Numbered from the stretch's first letter, positions 7,678 to 16,426 are shown. The stretch: DNA of 64,000 nucleotides from JAVSMW01 sp032027005 (GCA_032027005.1 JAVSMW010000003.1:62001-126000), one strand, 5' to 3'. A program made the numbers and translations. The notes: a model not told the origin generated them from the letters alone.

Positions 7678-7806
7678 ACAGAGTTCTTAGCGTCAGGTGG
7701 AGTTTGGACTCCATCTGACGCTTAGAAATCGTTATCCAGGAGCTTAGCGCCGCTTATCTCCCACCTATAGAGGCGGGAGTCTTAGCGGCGGTTAGCTATC
7801 GGGTAA
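7678..7806. repeat. Dispersed palindromic intergenic repeat, copy 1
   Basis: Two palindromes lie side by side. The first, TTCTTAGCGTCAGGTGGAG with ACTCCATCTGACGCTTAGAA, forms one hairpin. The second, CTTAGCGCCGCTTATCTCCCA with TGGGAGTCTTAGCGGCGGTTAG-like sequence, forms another, and it ends in TAGCTATCGGG. Related copies lie at 36573, 45440, 45641, 47952 and 51179. Confidence 0.75.
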
Positions 7807-7825
7807 ATTAACGCCAAGCTTTAAA

Positions 7826-8872
7826 CTACTTCTTGCGAGCCCAGGATGCAGCACCGTACTTCTTGGTGGCTTCTACCATGGCTTTAAGATTTTCTACAGG
7901 AGCAGTCGGCCAAATATCACAGCTTGGCCATACAGCGTCCACACTTCCGTCAAGGGCAGCCTTAACGGCCTTCTCAATGCTCTCCGGGGTCCCGTTAACT
8001 AGGATATTGTAGGCATCTACATTACCGAAAATCAGTGGGTCATTGCCAATATCTTCACGGGTCTTAGCCAGGTCATTTTTGGTTTCTACGGAAATTGCAT
8101 TACAGCCTACTTCAGCCAGAATCTTCATAATAGAGTTAGTGCCGCCACAGATGTGAAGAACAGTTGGTACATCTGCCAGAGCATCCCGAACCTTCTTCAG
8201 GTGAGGGAAAATTACATTGCGGAATACTTTCGGGCTTAATACGTCAGTTGTTGCGCCCATTTCACGGATGCAGATATAGTCTGCACCGGCAGCCCTAAGT
8301 GCTTTGGCAACTTCTATAGTTACATTGGACAGACGGTCCAGCATTGCATTAACCTTATCGGGCTTTTTGAAGGATAATTTGAACAGATCATTCAAATCCA
8401 TCAATTGGCCTGCCAGTGTAAAGGGTCCAAGGACATAGGTACCGATGGCAACTTCACTGCCGATATCGGCCTGGAGCATTTTAATTGCTTCACAGACCAT
8501 GGGAACGCGGCCCTTGGTAGTAATGTTGTCGGGAATCACGAAGGTTTCCATTTCGTCTTCGGAATGGCATACCTTCTCCTTAATAGTTGGGTAGAGCAGT
8601 TGGTCTACTTCTTCATATGGATTCATTACACAGCCGATCGCTTCGGCCTCCAGGCAGAGGTCGTAAGGTACAATGGCACATTCGTAGCCAAATAGCTTGT
8701 AAGAAGAAGCAGCTGTATCTGCCATCATTTTGGCATCTCCATGAACCTTAGCAAATTTGTACCCAAATTGGTCTAATCCTGCAGTTGTCACGTTACCCAT
8801 ACCGCTATAGCAAGCAGGTCTGTCAACTTCTTTGCCTAACAGCAGATTGATAACTCTTTCTTTTGAGTTCAT
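7826..8872 (-). CDS. UroD/MtaA-family corrinoid methyltransferase (1)
   Basis: The product is a 348-residue protein of the uroporphyrinogen-decarboxylase fold as used by MtaA, MtbA, CmuA and O-demethylase methyltransferases. The zinc site is visible as HxC (His240, Cys242 in LHICGG) plus a later Cys (Cys318 in WPSCDIWP), the pattern for thiol or methyl activation rather than heme synthesis. The gene is the last of five minus-strand genes with RACo, MtrH, a second UroD-family protein and a corrinoid protein. It may be the substrate-side methyltransferase (MT1) or a partner of the second UroD-type protein. Substrate is unknown; methoxylated aromatics fit the gene set best. Confidence 0.88.
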   Translation of the reverse strand: MNSKERVINLLLGKEVDRPACYSGMGNVTTAGLDQFGYKFAKVHGDAKMMADTAASSYKLFGYECAIVPYDLCLEAEAIGCVMNPYEEVDQLLYPTIKEKVCHSEDEMETFVIPDNITTKGRVPMVCEAIKMLQADIGSEVAIGTYVLGPFTLAGQLMDLNDLFKLSFKKPDKVNAMLDRLSNVTIEVAKALRAAGADYICIREMGATTDVLSPKVFRNVIFPHLKKVRDALADVPTVLHICGGTNSIMKILAEVGCNAISVETKNDLAKTREDIGNDPLIFGNVDAYNILVNGTPESIEKAVKAALDGSVDAVWPSCDIWPTAPVENLKAMVEATKKYGAASWARKK

Positions 8873-8887
8873 TTTTATACCTCCATT

Positions 8888-9856
8888 TTATTCATGTACC
8901 GGAAGTGACTGCTCGTCTCCGGCTTTTAGTTTTTCCGCAAAGTCGCCAAAGAATTTATAAAGCGGATGATTTTCGTTAGTGGGAAGATTTCCAGTTTCAT
9001 GGAATGCCATTGTAGCAGCCATAACTGCACCTGAGATAACAGCCGGGAACATTTTGGGTGCCGCTACGATTGGTCCGTAGAATATAAAGTCTGTCCAGTA
9101 AAGAGCGGAACATCCCTGGCCGGCAGCGTTCATTGCAGCAAATCCTTCATTCCCAAACAGCTCGCGGGCTGCCTTCCACATATAAGTTCCGTTGGAACTG
9201 GCCACACCACTGGGCCAACCGGTAGCTTCTTTGATGATTCTGTTGGCTTCACCGGAAAATGCAATTGCTGGTAAGTTCATAACCGAGGTATCCACCAAAA
9301 TAGACTCAAAACCACCATCTTTGATTGATTCCATCATTGAGTTAAAAGATGTTAACCTACCCTTCGGTGACGGGTCAGTTACGTCATAAGCCTGAACTAT
9401 AACGTGTTTGATCCCTAATTCTTTCAGGGCCTTGACCTGACCAGGGATGTCTTTGTCCCAAGGAGTGATACTGTTGTAAACCAAGCGATCCTGCAGGCCT
9501 TTTTTAGCTACATACTCAGCAGCCTCCAGACGGGGCTTCTCCATCCACATGTCAATACCAAAGGGTCTGTCACTGATGCTGGTAAACCAGTCAATATACC
9601 TGGCCATTTCCTCTACCGAGTTACCCACCATGGCGACGATTGCAGGAATACCGGTCTTATCTTCAAGTTCTTCCTGTCTCTTAACATATTCTTCAGCTTT
9701 AGCCTTGTCCCATTTACCTTCTTTGCGGCTTTCCAGAACTTTATCACCATTATGGAACATGGATGAAATCAACAATGGGGGATTTTCACCATATTGTCCG
9801 CCAACTTTAAAATTACCAATCTGGCAGACCTTTTGCGGGTTTTCTAATTTAAACAT
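8888..9856 (-). CDS. MtrH-family methyltransferase (methyl-corrinoid to tetrahydrofolate)
   Basis: The 322-residue product matches the MtrH family, a TIM-barrel related to pterin-dependent methyltransferases (start MFKLENPQKVCQIGNFKVGG; later WPSGVASSNGTYMW). In archaea MtrH moves methyl groups onto tetrahydromethanopterin. In bacteria, homologs beside UroD-type and corrinoid proteins act as MT2, passing the methyl group from the corrinoid to tetrahydrofolate. It lies between the two UroD-family genes with short spacings, which supports the MT2 role. The product would feed methyl-THF into the Wood-Ljungdahl branch. Confidence 0.88.
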   Translation of the reverse strand: MFKLENPQKVCQIGNFKVGGQYGENPPLLISSMFHNGDKVLESRKEGKWDKAKAEEYVKRQEELEDKTGIPAIVAMVGNSVEEMARYIDWFTSISDRPFGIDMWMEKPRLEAAEYVAKKGLQDRLVYNSITPWDKDIPGQVKALKELGIKHVIVQAYDVTDPSPKGRLTSFNSMMESIKDGGFESILVDTSVMNLPAIAFSGEANRIIKEATGWPSGVASSNGTYMWKAARELFGNEGFAAMNAAGQGCSALYWTDFIFYGPIVAAPKMFPAVISGAVMAATMAFHETGNLPTNENHPLYKFFGDFAEKLKAGDEQSLPVHE

Positions 9857-9886
9857 TGGGCTTCACATCCTCACTATTAGTTAATT

Positions 9887-10921
9887 CTAGTATTTCCAGT
9901 TGCGACCGGTGCTCAGGTAAGCATTAATGTTCTCAACGCTGACTGTCGGTGGGATGTCACACCCGGGCAACAACACAAATCCCCCATTGGCCCCGGCTTT
10001 CTCAATACACTCCAGAGCAGACTTTTGGCAGTCTTCTTTAGTACTGTTATTGAGTACAAATACTGGAGGAGTGTTACCGCCGATGCACATCTTGTCACCT
10101 ATTTGGGCTTTGGCCACAGCCAGGTCTACCTTCATATCCAAGGCAATACACTGGGCGCCTGTCTCCGGCATCTGCGGAATACTCTTGGTGGTATCACCGC
10201 ATATGTGCAGGAATCTACCACAATTCAGAGCAGCTACTCTATCATTGAATTTTTTCAGGGCTGGGACTGCAAATTTCTTAAACATCCTCGGTGAAATTAA
10301 ATCACCGGAAGCTGTAGCGTCCGCAACGGCAACAGCCTCAATGGAGCCGTTTTTAATCATCGGTTCGTAAAAATGATATATTATGTCGGCTGCCACATCA
10401 ACTATTTTTTGCACTAAATCAGGCATCTTGAACATATCCTGCATCATTCTTTCCACACCATACATCTGACAGGCCAGAGAAAAAGGGCCCCAGGCTGTGG
10501 CGGAAACCAGGTATTCATCACCGATTGATTCCTGAACACGTTGAGCAGCTTCCCATATGGTTTGCATCACAGGATCTTTGGCCAGCTTTCCGGGGATATC
10601 CGAAAACTTTTCCAGATCTGCCTCTGTATCAACCAGTGGCTCTTCGACATCCGGAGCACCTATGGGGCGATATTTTATCACTCCGCCAAAGGCCTGTAAC
10701 TGCACATTGTTATAACCGGAACCAACATAAACCATATCTGAATGTATTTCTTCGTTGACCTTGATAACCATCTCAGCCATTTCTTTAGGTTTACCAACTA
10801 ATCCCCCAAAGGTGTTTCCGGTGTGCTTCATGGTCCACACCCCGCCACCGTAAATGATGGCGGGAACACGCTCCGGAACTCCATTTCTAAAGGCTGTAAG
10901 GACACATTCTTTCGGCTTCAT
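9887..10921 (-). CDS. UroD/MtaA-family corrinoid methyltransferase (2)
   Basis: The ATG at 10921 has a GGAGG site eight bases upstream and is preferred over an upstream GTG. The 344-residue protein has the same UroD fold and zinc ligands (His239 and Cys241 in LHICGDT, Cys321 in LPGCDIPP) as the first copy, but the two are clearly diverged. The SVEN and NTPP stretches near the C-terminus are typical of MtaA/CmuA relatives. Having two such proteins with one MtrH and one corrinoid protein suggests two substrates, or a heteromeric MT1. It follows RACo directly in the operon. Confidence 0.88.
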   Translation of the reverse strand: MKPKECVLTAFRNGVPERVPAIIYGGGVWTMKHTGNTFGGLVGKPKEMAEMVIKVNEEIHSDMVYVGSGYNNVQLQAFGGVIKYRPIGAPDVEEPLVDTEADLEKFSDIPGKLAKDPVMQTIWEAAQRVQESIGDEYLVSATAWGPFSLACQMYGVERMMQDMFKMPDLVQKIVDVAADIIYHFYEPMIKNGSIEAVAVADATASGDLISPRMFKKFAVPALKKFNDRVAALNCGRFLHICGDTTKSIPQMPETGAQCIALDMKVDLAVAKAQIGDKMCIGGNTPPVFVLNNSTKEDCQKSALECIEKAGANGGFVLLPGCDIPPTVSVENINAYLSTGRNWKY

Positions 10922-10974
10922 TAGCCGCACCTCCGTTTAATAGTAATCCTAACAGAGCTACTACTTATGCCGTC

Positions 10975-12927
10975 TTACTTCTTATAGCCCGGAATTTTGT
11001 CTAAAATATGCTGGATGCTCGGGAACTCATCTATTGCATGGGGGAATGCCATGGCCTCTGCAAAGCGCTCCTGGAAGTCATGCTCCACGGCGGTCTCTAC
11101 AAACTGAACACTGGCTGCAACATCCCTGGCTTCGATCCGCTTGCCTTGATCCAACAGAGCTGCCTGTGCCCCGTCGCCGGCTGCGTTACCGACAGCAGCA
11201 ACTTTATCCAGATCACAATCTGGGAACAGTCCGATAACCAGTGAGGACTCTTTGTCAATGAAACTGCCAAAGGCCCCAGCCAGGGTAACCCGGTCAATTT
11301 TATCCACACCCAAATGTCTCATCAGCATCTTGACCCCTACATACAGCGCAGACTTAGCTAACTGCACAGCCCGGATATCACCCTGGGTTACGGTAATATC
11401 TTTACCGATACCGCTGTCTTCAGCAAATACCATGATATATTCCGGTTTGCCGGTTTCATCCTTGCGAATCCTGTCTGTATCCAGCTTGTTGTTAAAACGA
11501 CCTGTCTTATTAATAATACCAGCCTTAAAGACTTCGGCCACCATGTCGATAATCCCGGAACCGCAGATCCCCTTGGCATTACCCTTGCTGCCGCGGCCGT
11601 GGAAGTTATCATCACCGATAACTTTATAGGAACATTCTTTTGTTTCCGGATCAATTTTGATTTTCTCAATAGCTCCCGGAGCAGCCCTCATCCCAAACTT
11701 GATTTGCGCACCTTCTAGCGCGGGGCCTGTAGCACAGGAAGTTGAAAGCAGCTTGATTCTGTTGCCCAGGTCAATCTCACCGTTGGTGCCAATATCTATA
11801 ATCAGGCGAATCTCCTCATCTTGCTTGTACGGTTCTTCCGCTATCAACACCGATACGTTATCCGGACCAACAAAGCCGGCCTCTACAGGCAGAATGTGGA
11901 TGTTTGCGGATTTGCCAATCTTAATTCCCAGGTCGCGGGCTTTGACATCAAAAGGTGTGCTGATGGCCGGCGCAAAGGGCGAACGGCCCATATACTTCGG
12001 CTCTAGGTTTAAGAAGCAATGGTGCATGGCGGTGTTAAACACTACCGTGATTTCACATACATCTTCAGGTGTCAGGCCGACTTTTTCAGTCATTCTCTTG
12101 GCCAGGGTATTGATTCCTTCAATAATAGCATCATGAAGCTTATCACGGCCATCTTCGTTCATCATGGCGTAGGTGATACGGGACAAAACATCTTCACCAT
12201 AACGCACCTGCGGGTTCATCATGCCGTCTTTAATCAGCATGGCCCCTGTGCTCAAATCGCATAAGTATGCCGCAACTGTGGTGGTTCCGACATCAATCCC
12301 GATTCCATACCATTTTTGTACAAAGCCTGACCTGACATCAATTATTTCATTATCATACAAAACTGAAGCAGTTACTTTCCAATCACCATCTCTGATCACA
12401 TTAGGCAGCTCTCTAAGGGTGAAATAGTCCATGCTCAGGTTATCTAAGCCATACTGTTCTTTTAACGCATCCTTTAACCGGCCAAGGTCGGGCCGGTGGT
12501 CTTCCAGGGTAGCTTTGGGCATTTCCACAAAGTAGTTCTTTACGGCAGGATCGAGTTTAAATGTCCGCTCTTTCCCGGTATCAAGCACTACCTGATCTGC
12601 CTTGCGGCTTTCTTCGGGGACAAATACCAGAATGTCACCGCGGACTTCGGTGGAGCAAGCCAACCTGTAATTATCGGCAATTTCCTCAGTCCTTAAAAGT
12701 TTCTTCTCTTCTTCTGATAATCCGGATAAATGTTCCATTTGTGAATCGATCCCAAATTTTTCAAAAAATCCGGTCTCAATTTTGACTTTACATTTGCCAC
12801 AAACTTTATGTGATCCACAAGGTGCTTCTATATCAACCCCCAGTTCGTGGGAGGCTGTCAGAATGGTTTTGCCTTCTGCAACCTTGCCCCGGCGGCCTGA
12901 TGGCTGAAATATAACATTATACTCCAT
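10975..12927 (-). CDS. Reductive activator of corrinoid proteins (RACo, ASKHA domain)
   Basis: The 650-residue protein starts with a plant-type 2Fe-2S ferredoxin domain (Cys37, Cys43, Cys46, Cys91). A linker and the C-terminal ASKHA ATPase domain follow (GIGIDVGTTTVAAY, LIIDIGTNGEI). This is the RACo/RamA-like ASKHA architecture, which uses ATP to reduce inactive Co(II) corrinoid back to Co(I). It lies between the corrinoid protein and methyltransferase genes, as in known O-demethylase operons. Length and motifs are complete. Confidence 0.93.
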   Translation of the reverse strand: MEYNVIFQPSGRRGKVAEGKTILTASHELGVDIEAPCGSHKVCGKCKVKIETGFFEKFGIDSQMEHLSGLSEEEKKLLRTEEIADNYRLACSTEVRGDILVFVPEESRKADQVVLDTGKERTFKLDPAVKNYFVEMPKATLEDHRPDLGRLKDALKEQYGLDNLSMDYFTLRELPNVIRDGDWKVTASVLYDNEIIDVRSGFVQKWYGIGIDVGTTTVAAYLCDLSTGAMLIKDGMMNPQVRYGEDVLSRITYAMMNEDGRDKLHDAIIEGINTLAKRMTEKVGLTPEDVCEITVVFNTAMHHCFLNLEPKYMGRSPFAPAISTPFDVKARDLGIKIGKSANIHILPVEAGFVGPDNVSVLIAEEPYKQDEEIRLIIDIGTNGEIDLGNRIKLLSTSCATGPALEGAQIKFGMRAAPGAIEKIKIDPETKECSYKVIGDDNFHGRGSKGNAKGICGSGIIDMVAEVFKAGIINKTGRFNNKLDTDRIRKDETGKPEYIMVFAEDSGIGKDITVTQGDIRAVQLAKSALYVGVKMLMRHLGVDKIDRVTLAGAFGSFIDKESSLVIGLFPDCDLDKVAAVGNAAGDGAQAALLDQGKRIEARDVAASVQFVETAVEHDFQERFAEAMAFPHAIDEFPSIQHILDKIPGYKK

Positions 12928-12958
12928 GGAATTAAACCTCCTCTTCCTGGTATGTCTA

Positions 12959-13630
12959 TTAGTTCTGCTGCATATCTTTTAAAGCTTTAACCATGTTCAG
13001 GGCATCTTTTAACGCGTTGTTAGCATCTTTGGCAAAGCCGTCTGCACCCCATTTGTCAGCGAGGTCATCAGATACAGGCGCACCACCGATCATAATCCGG
13101 CAGTTGGGGTTTTTCTCCTTAATTTTAGCGATGATATCTTTCATCCCCACCATGGTGGTTGTCATCATAGCGGACAGCAGAACCAGCTCGGAATCGGTTT
13201 TCAGCTGCTCTTCCACGAACTTCTCCATAGGAACGTCACGACCTAAGTCATGTACATCGAAACCTGCAACGTCAAACATCATCTTAACGATATTTTTACC
13301 GATATCGTGTACGTCGCCCTGAACAACACCCATTACTACTGTACCTTTAATACCCATATCATTTTTGCCGATATGAGGCTTCAGGATGTCCAGACCGGCA
13401 TAAAGCGCGTCTGCACACATCAACATTTCAGGCACGAAATATTCCTGCTCTTCGTACAGCCTGCCAACTTCGTTCATGCCTTCAACCAGACCGTCAAACA
13501 CGGCTTTATAGGCATCTATACCTTCGTCAACAACAGCCTGGGCAGCTTCCTTCACTGCATCCTCATCATAATCGATAACACTTTGCTTNAATAATCCAAA
13601 TAATTCTTGTGCTCTTTCTTCTGTAGCCAT
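12959..13630 (-). CDS. Corrinoid (cobalamin-binding) protein of the methyltransferase system (1)
   Basis: The 223-residue product has a four-helix cap (PEMLMCADALYAGL) followed by a Rossmann B12-binding domain. The DxHxxG signature gives the cobalt-ligating histidine (Asp106, His108, Gly111). This is the MtaC/MtbC/OdmA type that shuttles the methyl group. An AAGGAGG site precedes the start. The ambiguous base at 13589 leaves residue 14 unread. It is the first gene of the minus-strand operon and faces the triple-HTH regulator across a 580-bp gap. Confidence 0.92.
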   Translation of the reverse strand: MATEERAQELFGLXKQSVIDYDEDAVKEAAQAVVDEGIDAYKAVFDGLVEGMNEVGRLYEEQEYFVPEMLMCADALYAGLDILKPHIGKNDMGIKGTVVMGVVQGDVHDIGKNIVKMMFDVAGFDVHDLGRDVPMEKFVEEQLKTDSELVLLSAMMTTTMVGMKDIIAKIKEKNPNCRIMIGGAPVSDDLADKWGADGFAKDANNALKDALNMVKALKDMQQN

Positions 13631-14210
13631 CTTAAAAAAACCTCCTTAGTATTTTAATTTGGAAACGCTAACACACAATTTTTTGATCTGAGTTCCAAAA
13701 CGATTCTGTGACTTTTTCACCTCCTAATAATGTTTTATTATTCTGCTGCAGATATACATTTAGTTGCAATCTCGTTAGATTGGTTAAGTAGGTTCAAATT
13801 TCTTTTCACCTATACTTAACTATACGGCAGAAAAAAATCGAAGCCATTGTCGATATTTCGCTGCTGTCCTTGTAATCATTGTAAACCTTTTAACCCATTA
13901 ATAAAAAAACTTTTTGCCGAATGGCATGCTTTTGACCCTGAACGGTCAAATGCGGCCTCGGAATGGTTTACTTGGTTTATCTTATTTTTACTAATTTTGA
14001 ATAATCGCTGAGCTGTTTAATGCTCTCCAACTATTTCTCAGGTATGGAAAGCGGCAGTCATCTACCAGGTTTTCACTTTACATATAGGTCACTTTATACT
14101 TCCCATACAAAAGTAAATATGTTAAAATTAAAATTACATGTAAGTAAAGATAATGGGATGATAATATTCGCTTTACAACTAATTGCTTAGGCATTTAAGG
14201 GTGGAATGAC
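13631..14210. promoter_or_regulatory. Divergent control region of the corrinoid locus
   Basis: No gene is seen in these 580 bases between the minus-strand operon and the plus-strand regulator. They contain a TTTGACC/GGTCAAA inverted repeat (13931-13950, listed separately). Near 14080-14150 an AT-rich stretch with TATGTTAAAAT and the palindrome TTACATGTAA probably holds the regulator promoter. No sigma-54 -24/-12 element was found here, so the operon is probably read from sigma-A type promoters. Confidence 0.5.
13931..13950. promoter_or_regulatory. Inverted repeat, candidate operator
   Basis: TTTGACC (13931-13937) and GGTCAAA (13944-13950) are exact inverted repeats separated by six bases. 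The site lies roughly midway between the two divergent transcription units of the corrinoid locus. The neighbouring XRE-type regulator is the natural candidate to bind it; that is inference. Confidence 0.4.
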
Positions 14211-14984
14211 ATGTCTTTAGGCACTAAAATCAGAGATTTTCGTACTGACCGGGGCATGACGCTGACTCAGCTGGCCAAAAAGCTGGAGGTCTCGCCATCT
14301 TTTTTAAGCGCGGTGGAAAGGGATATCAAAAAGCCATCACTGATCATGCTTAAGAAGATCAGTTCGCACCTTAGCATTTCTTTATCATACCTGATGACAA
14401 GCCCCGAAGAAAACACCGCCACCGGCGAAAAGTTAAGAAGTGCCCGAAAAGACCGCGGCTTAAGCATCGAGGACCTCGCCGAACTGAGTGAAATACCGGT
14501 TGAAGATATCAGGAATATTGAAAATAACACGATTGCTCCAAGTTTACAGCACCTTGAAAAACTTTCGGCCGCTTTAAATGTTACCATTCGATATTTTGTC
14601 AGTCGGAGCCCCCAGGACTCAAAACTAGGTGATAAAATTAAAGCTCTCAGAGAAAAAGTCGAAATGTCCCAGGCTCAGTTAGCCAGTATGGCCAGCATTT
14701 CTGCAAGTCTCGTGAGTCAGATCGAAAACAATATCACCACCCCTTCATTAGAAACTCTGGACAGAATAGCCGAGTGCCTGGATGTGGAAACTTCGTACTT
14801 TTTGGTCGACACCGGCAGTACAACCCAATTTCTGTCCAGTTTAAGCCCTGAAATGATCTCGCTTCTCACTGACCCAAAAGTCCAGGCCGTTTTGACAGCA
14901 GTTAGAGATCTGGGGCCAGGAGAAATAAAATTTCTCCTTAAATTTTTAGAGTTTTTCAAGTTAAACCGGAATGTCCTGTCATAA
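14211..14984 (+). CDS. Transcription regulator with three tandem XRE/Cro-type HTH domains
   Basis: The 257-residue protein carries three successive HTH_3 domains at about residues 4-60, 74-128 and 138-195. They are recognisable by LTQLAKKLEVSPSFLSAVE, LSIEDLAELSEIPVEDIRNIE and MSQAQLASMASISASLVSQIE. Each is followed by a similar PSL...L or TPSLETL helix. The last 60 residues form a helical tail that may mediate oligomerisation. It is transcribed divergently from the corrinoid operon and upstream of a second corrinoid protein and DUF6951-like gene, so it probably controls both. No ligand-binding domain is present; how it senses substrate is unknown. Confidence 0.88.
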   Translation: MSLGTKIRDFRTDRGMTLTQLAKKLEVSPSFLSAVERDIKKPSLIMLKKISSHLSISLSYLMTSPEENTATGEKLRSARKDRGLSIEDLAELSEIPVEDIRNIENNTIAPSLQHLEKLSAALNVTIRYFVSRSPQDSKLGDKIKALREKVEMSQAQLASMASISASLVSQIENNITTPSLETLDRIAECLDVETSYFLVDTGSTTQFLSSLSPEMISLLTDPKVQAVLTAVRDLGPGEIKFLLKFLEFFKLNRNVLS

Positions 14985-15018
14985 CTAGGTGTTAATCAAT
15001 TAACTGGGAGGGAGTCTA

Positions 15019-15693
15019 ATGTTGCAAGAGCACCAAACCTCTCTATTAAACGCTATCAAACAAGCAGTAATTGACTTTGAAGAAGACAGCATTGTCAAAA
15101 TATGCTGTGATTATCTTGAGCATGGCTATGATCCCAATAAAGCGGTATTTGTTGGCCTGATTCCCGGCATGATTGAGGTGGGCCGAAGATATGAGGAGCA
15201 AGTATACTTCATTCCGGAAATGCTCATGTGTGCAGAAACCTTATATAAAGGTCTGGAAGTTTTCCAACCGCACATGACCTCAAACATCCATAGCGCTCAA
15301 GGTAAAATTCTGATCGGTGTAGTTGAGGGCGATGTGCATGACGTCGGCAAAAACCTGGTCAGGATGATGTTTGAAATCTCAGGCTATGAGGTGGCCGACC
15401 TTGGCCGCGATGTTCCTATGCGGGTATTCTTAACTACTGCCCTGGAAAATGATTTTGATTTGGTCTGCATGTCCTCTATGATGTCAACCACTATGTATGA
15501 AATGAAAGGCTTAATCAAAAAACTCAAAGAAAAGAAGCCTAGCCTGAAAGTGATGATAGGCGGTTCACCGGTGACTAAACTTCACGCCATCAAATGGCAG
15601 GCTGACGCCTACGCACCCGATGCCCAGAAAGCACTGGTAGTTGTTCAGCAGCTTTTAAATACCGTGAAAATAATTGAAGCTAACCAGAAATAA
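15019..15693 (+). CDS. Corrinoid (cobalamin-binding) protein (2)
   Basis: This 224-residue paralog of the corrinoid protein at 12959 has the same helical cap (PEMLMCAETLYKGLE) and B12 signature (Asp105, His107, Gly110 in GDVHDVG). It follows the triple-HTH regulator by 34 bases behind a GGGAGGGAG ribosome site. A DUF6951-like gene comes next. No methyltransferase is encoded with it, so it may share the minus-strand enzymes, act with methyltransferases elsewhere, or serve as a corrinoid-bound sensor for the regulator. The last idea is speculative. Confidence 0.9.
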   Translation: MLQEHQTSLLNAIKQAVIDFEEDSIVKICCDYLEHGYDPNKAVFVGLIPGMIEVGRRYEEQVYFIPEMLMCAETLYKGLEVFQPHMTSNIHSAQGKILIGVVEGDVHDVGKNLVRMMFEISGYEVADLGRDVPMRVFLTTALENDFDLVCMSSMMSTTMYEMKGLIKKLKEKKPSLKVMIGGSPVTKLHAIKWQADAYAPDAQKALVVVQQLLNTVKIIEANQK

Positions 15694-15737
15694 ATGAATA
15701 ACTTAAATTTATTCAGGTTCAACACGGAGGGAGTAGC

Positions 15738-16067
15738 GTGACAAAGGTACGCGTTCATGCGGGAGCTTGCGGCTATACAGCTGTAATTAAAGTCCAGGCC
15801 CTAGACAGAAAAAAAATACACATAAATATCATAACGGCTTGCCGAATGCTCCAATCCTATAATGAAGAACTAGGAGTTATTGATTGGACGCATGGCGTTT
15901 TTGACCGTTTTTGTGATTCCATCATTTATAAAACAGCCCATGAAAAAATTAAACACACTGACTGCCCAGTGCCCATGGCTGTTATTAAAGCTATTCAGGT
16001 GGAGCTGAAAGGTGCTGTCCCCAAAGATGTGCAAATGAAGTTTGAGGCCGGCGAAAGCGGACAATAA
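15738..16067 (+). CDS. DUF6951-like small three-cysteine protein (copy 2)
   Basis: The start is a GTG at 15738 behind GGAGGGAG. The 109-residue product shares the AGACGY, TACRML and DCPVPMAVIKAIQVE motifs with the protein at 3298, so the three cysteines are the conserved feature. It follows a corrinoid protein gene and is ended by a strong terminator, so the regulator, the corrinoid protein and this gene form one unit. Function is unknown. Its repeated association with corrinoid genes is the best clue. Confidence 0.82.
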   Translation: MTKVRVHAGACGYTAVIKVQALDRKKIHINIITACRMLQSYNEELGVIDWTHGVFDRFCDSIIYKTAHEKIKHTDCPVPMAVIKAIQVELKGAVPKDVQMKFEAGESGQ

Positions 16068-16080
16068 ATCCACGTCAAAA

Positions 16081-16110
16081 AGAGTTGCGGTTATTCCGCA
16101 ACTCTTTTTT
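16081..16110 (+). terminator. Terminator of the regulator/corrinoid-protein unit
   Basis: AGAGTTGCGG pairs with CCGCAACTCT around a TTATT-type loop, and six Ts follow. Confidence 0.9.
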
Positions 16111-16144
16111 AGTAGCATTTGCCCGGTGACTAACCGAGTTAATT

Positions 16145-16426
16145 TTAATTGGATTTTTTTAAAGCCTGATATCTGTCGGAGTCCGGAAGCTTCATAACAC
16201 GTTTGGCCGCGATAAGTTCTACAATTAAACATTGCACTAATTCCGGTGATATGTCAAAATGGTCCGCAATTTCCCGAACCGAATGGGAAGCCTTGGACAG
16301 CAGCCAAAGAATAGCATTTTTACAAAATCTTTTCTTCACTTTGCCTATATTACAAGGGTGTTTGATTTCGTCAAGGATGTAACCAGGCTTCTTCTTCCAC
16401 TGTAAGTTAGCAAAAATATTTCCCAT
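16145..16426 (-). CDS. Small helical protein, possible winged-helix DNA-binding protein
   Basis: The ATG at 16426 follows GAGGAAG and is preferred over an upstream start. The 93-residue product has a Cys/Lys-rich N-terminal part (KKRFCKNAILWLLS). A helix-turn-helix-like segment follows (HSVREIADHFDISPELVQCLIVELIAAKRV), resembling the small winged helix used to read out protein or DNA. It lies between the corrinoid locus and the sigma-54 activator. I do not recognise the family; a regulatory role is only suggested by the fold. Confidence 0.6.
   Translation of the reverse strand: MGNIFANLQWKKKPGYILDEIKHPCNIGKVKKRFCKNAILWLLSKASHSVREIADHFDISPELVQCLIVELIAAKRVMKLPDSDRYQALKKSN

Noticed and set aside
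7826..10921. UroD-family genes considered as uroporphyrinogen decarboxylases of heme synthesis.
   Set aside because: Both have HxC and a distal Cys that form the zinc site of methyltransferases, and their neighbours are corrinoid proteins; no heme synthesis genes are nearby.
7826..13630. The methyltransferase genes considered as a dichloromethane or chloromethane system.
   Set aside because: The core composition overlaps, but nothing in the sequence indicates a chlorinated substrate; methoxylated substrates fit at least as well.
13931..13945. A TGGCATGCTTTTGAC-like sequence considered as a sigma-54 promoter for the corrinoid locus.
   Set aside because: There is no GC at the required distance from the GG, so the -12 element is missing.
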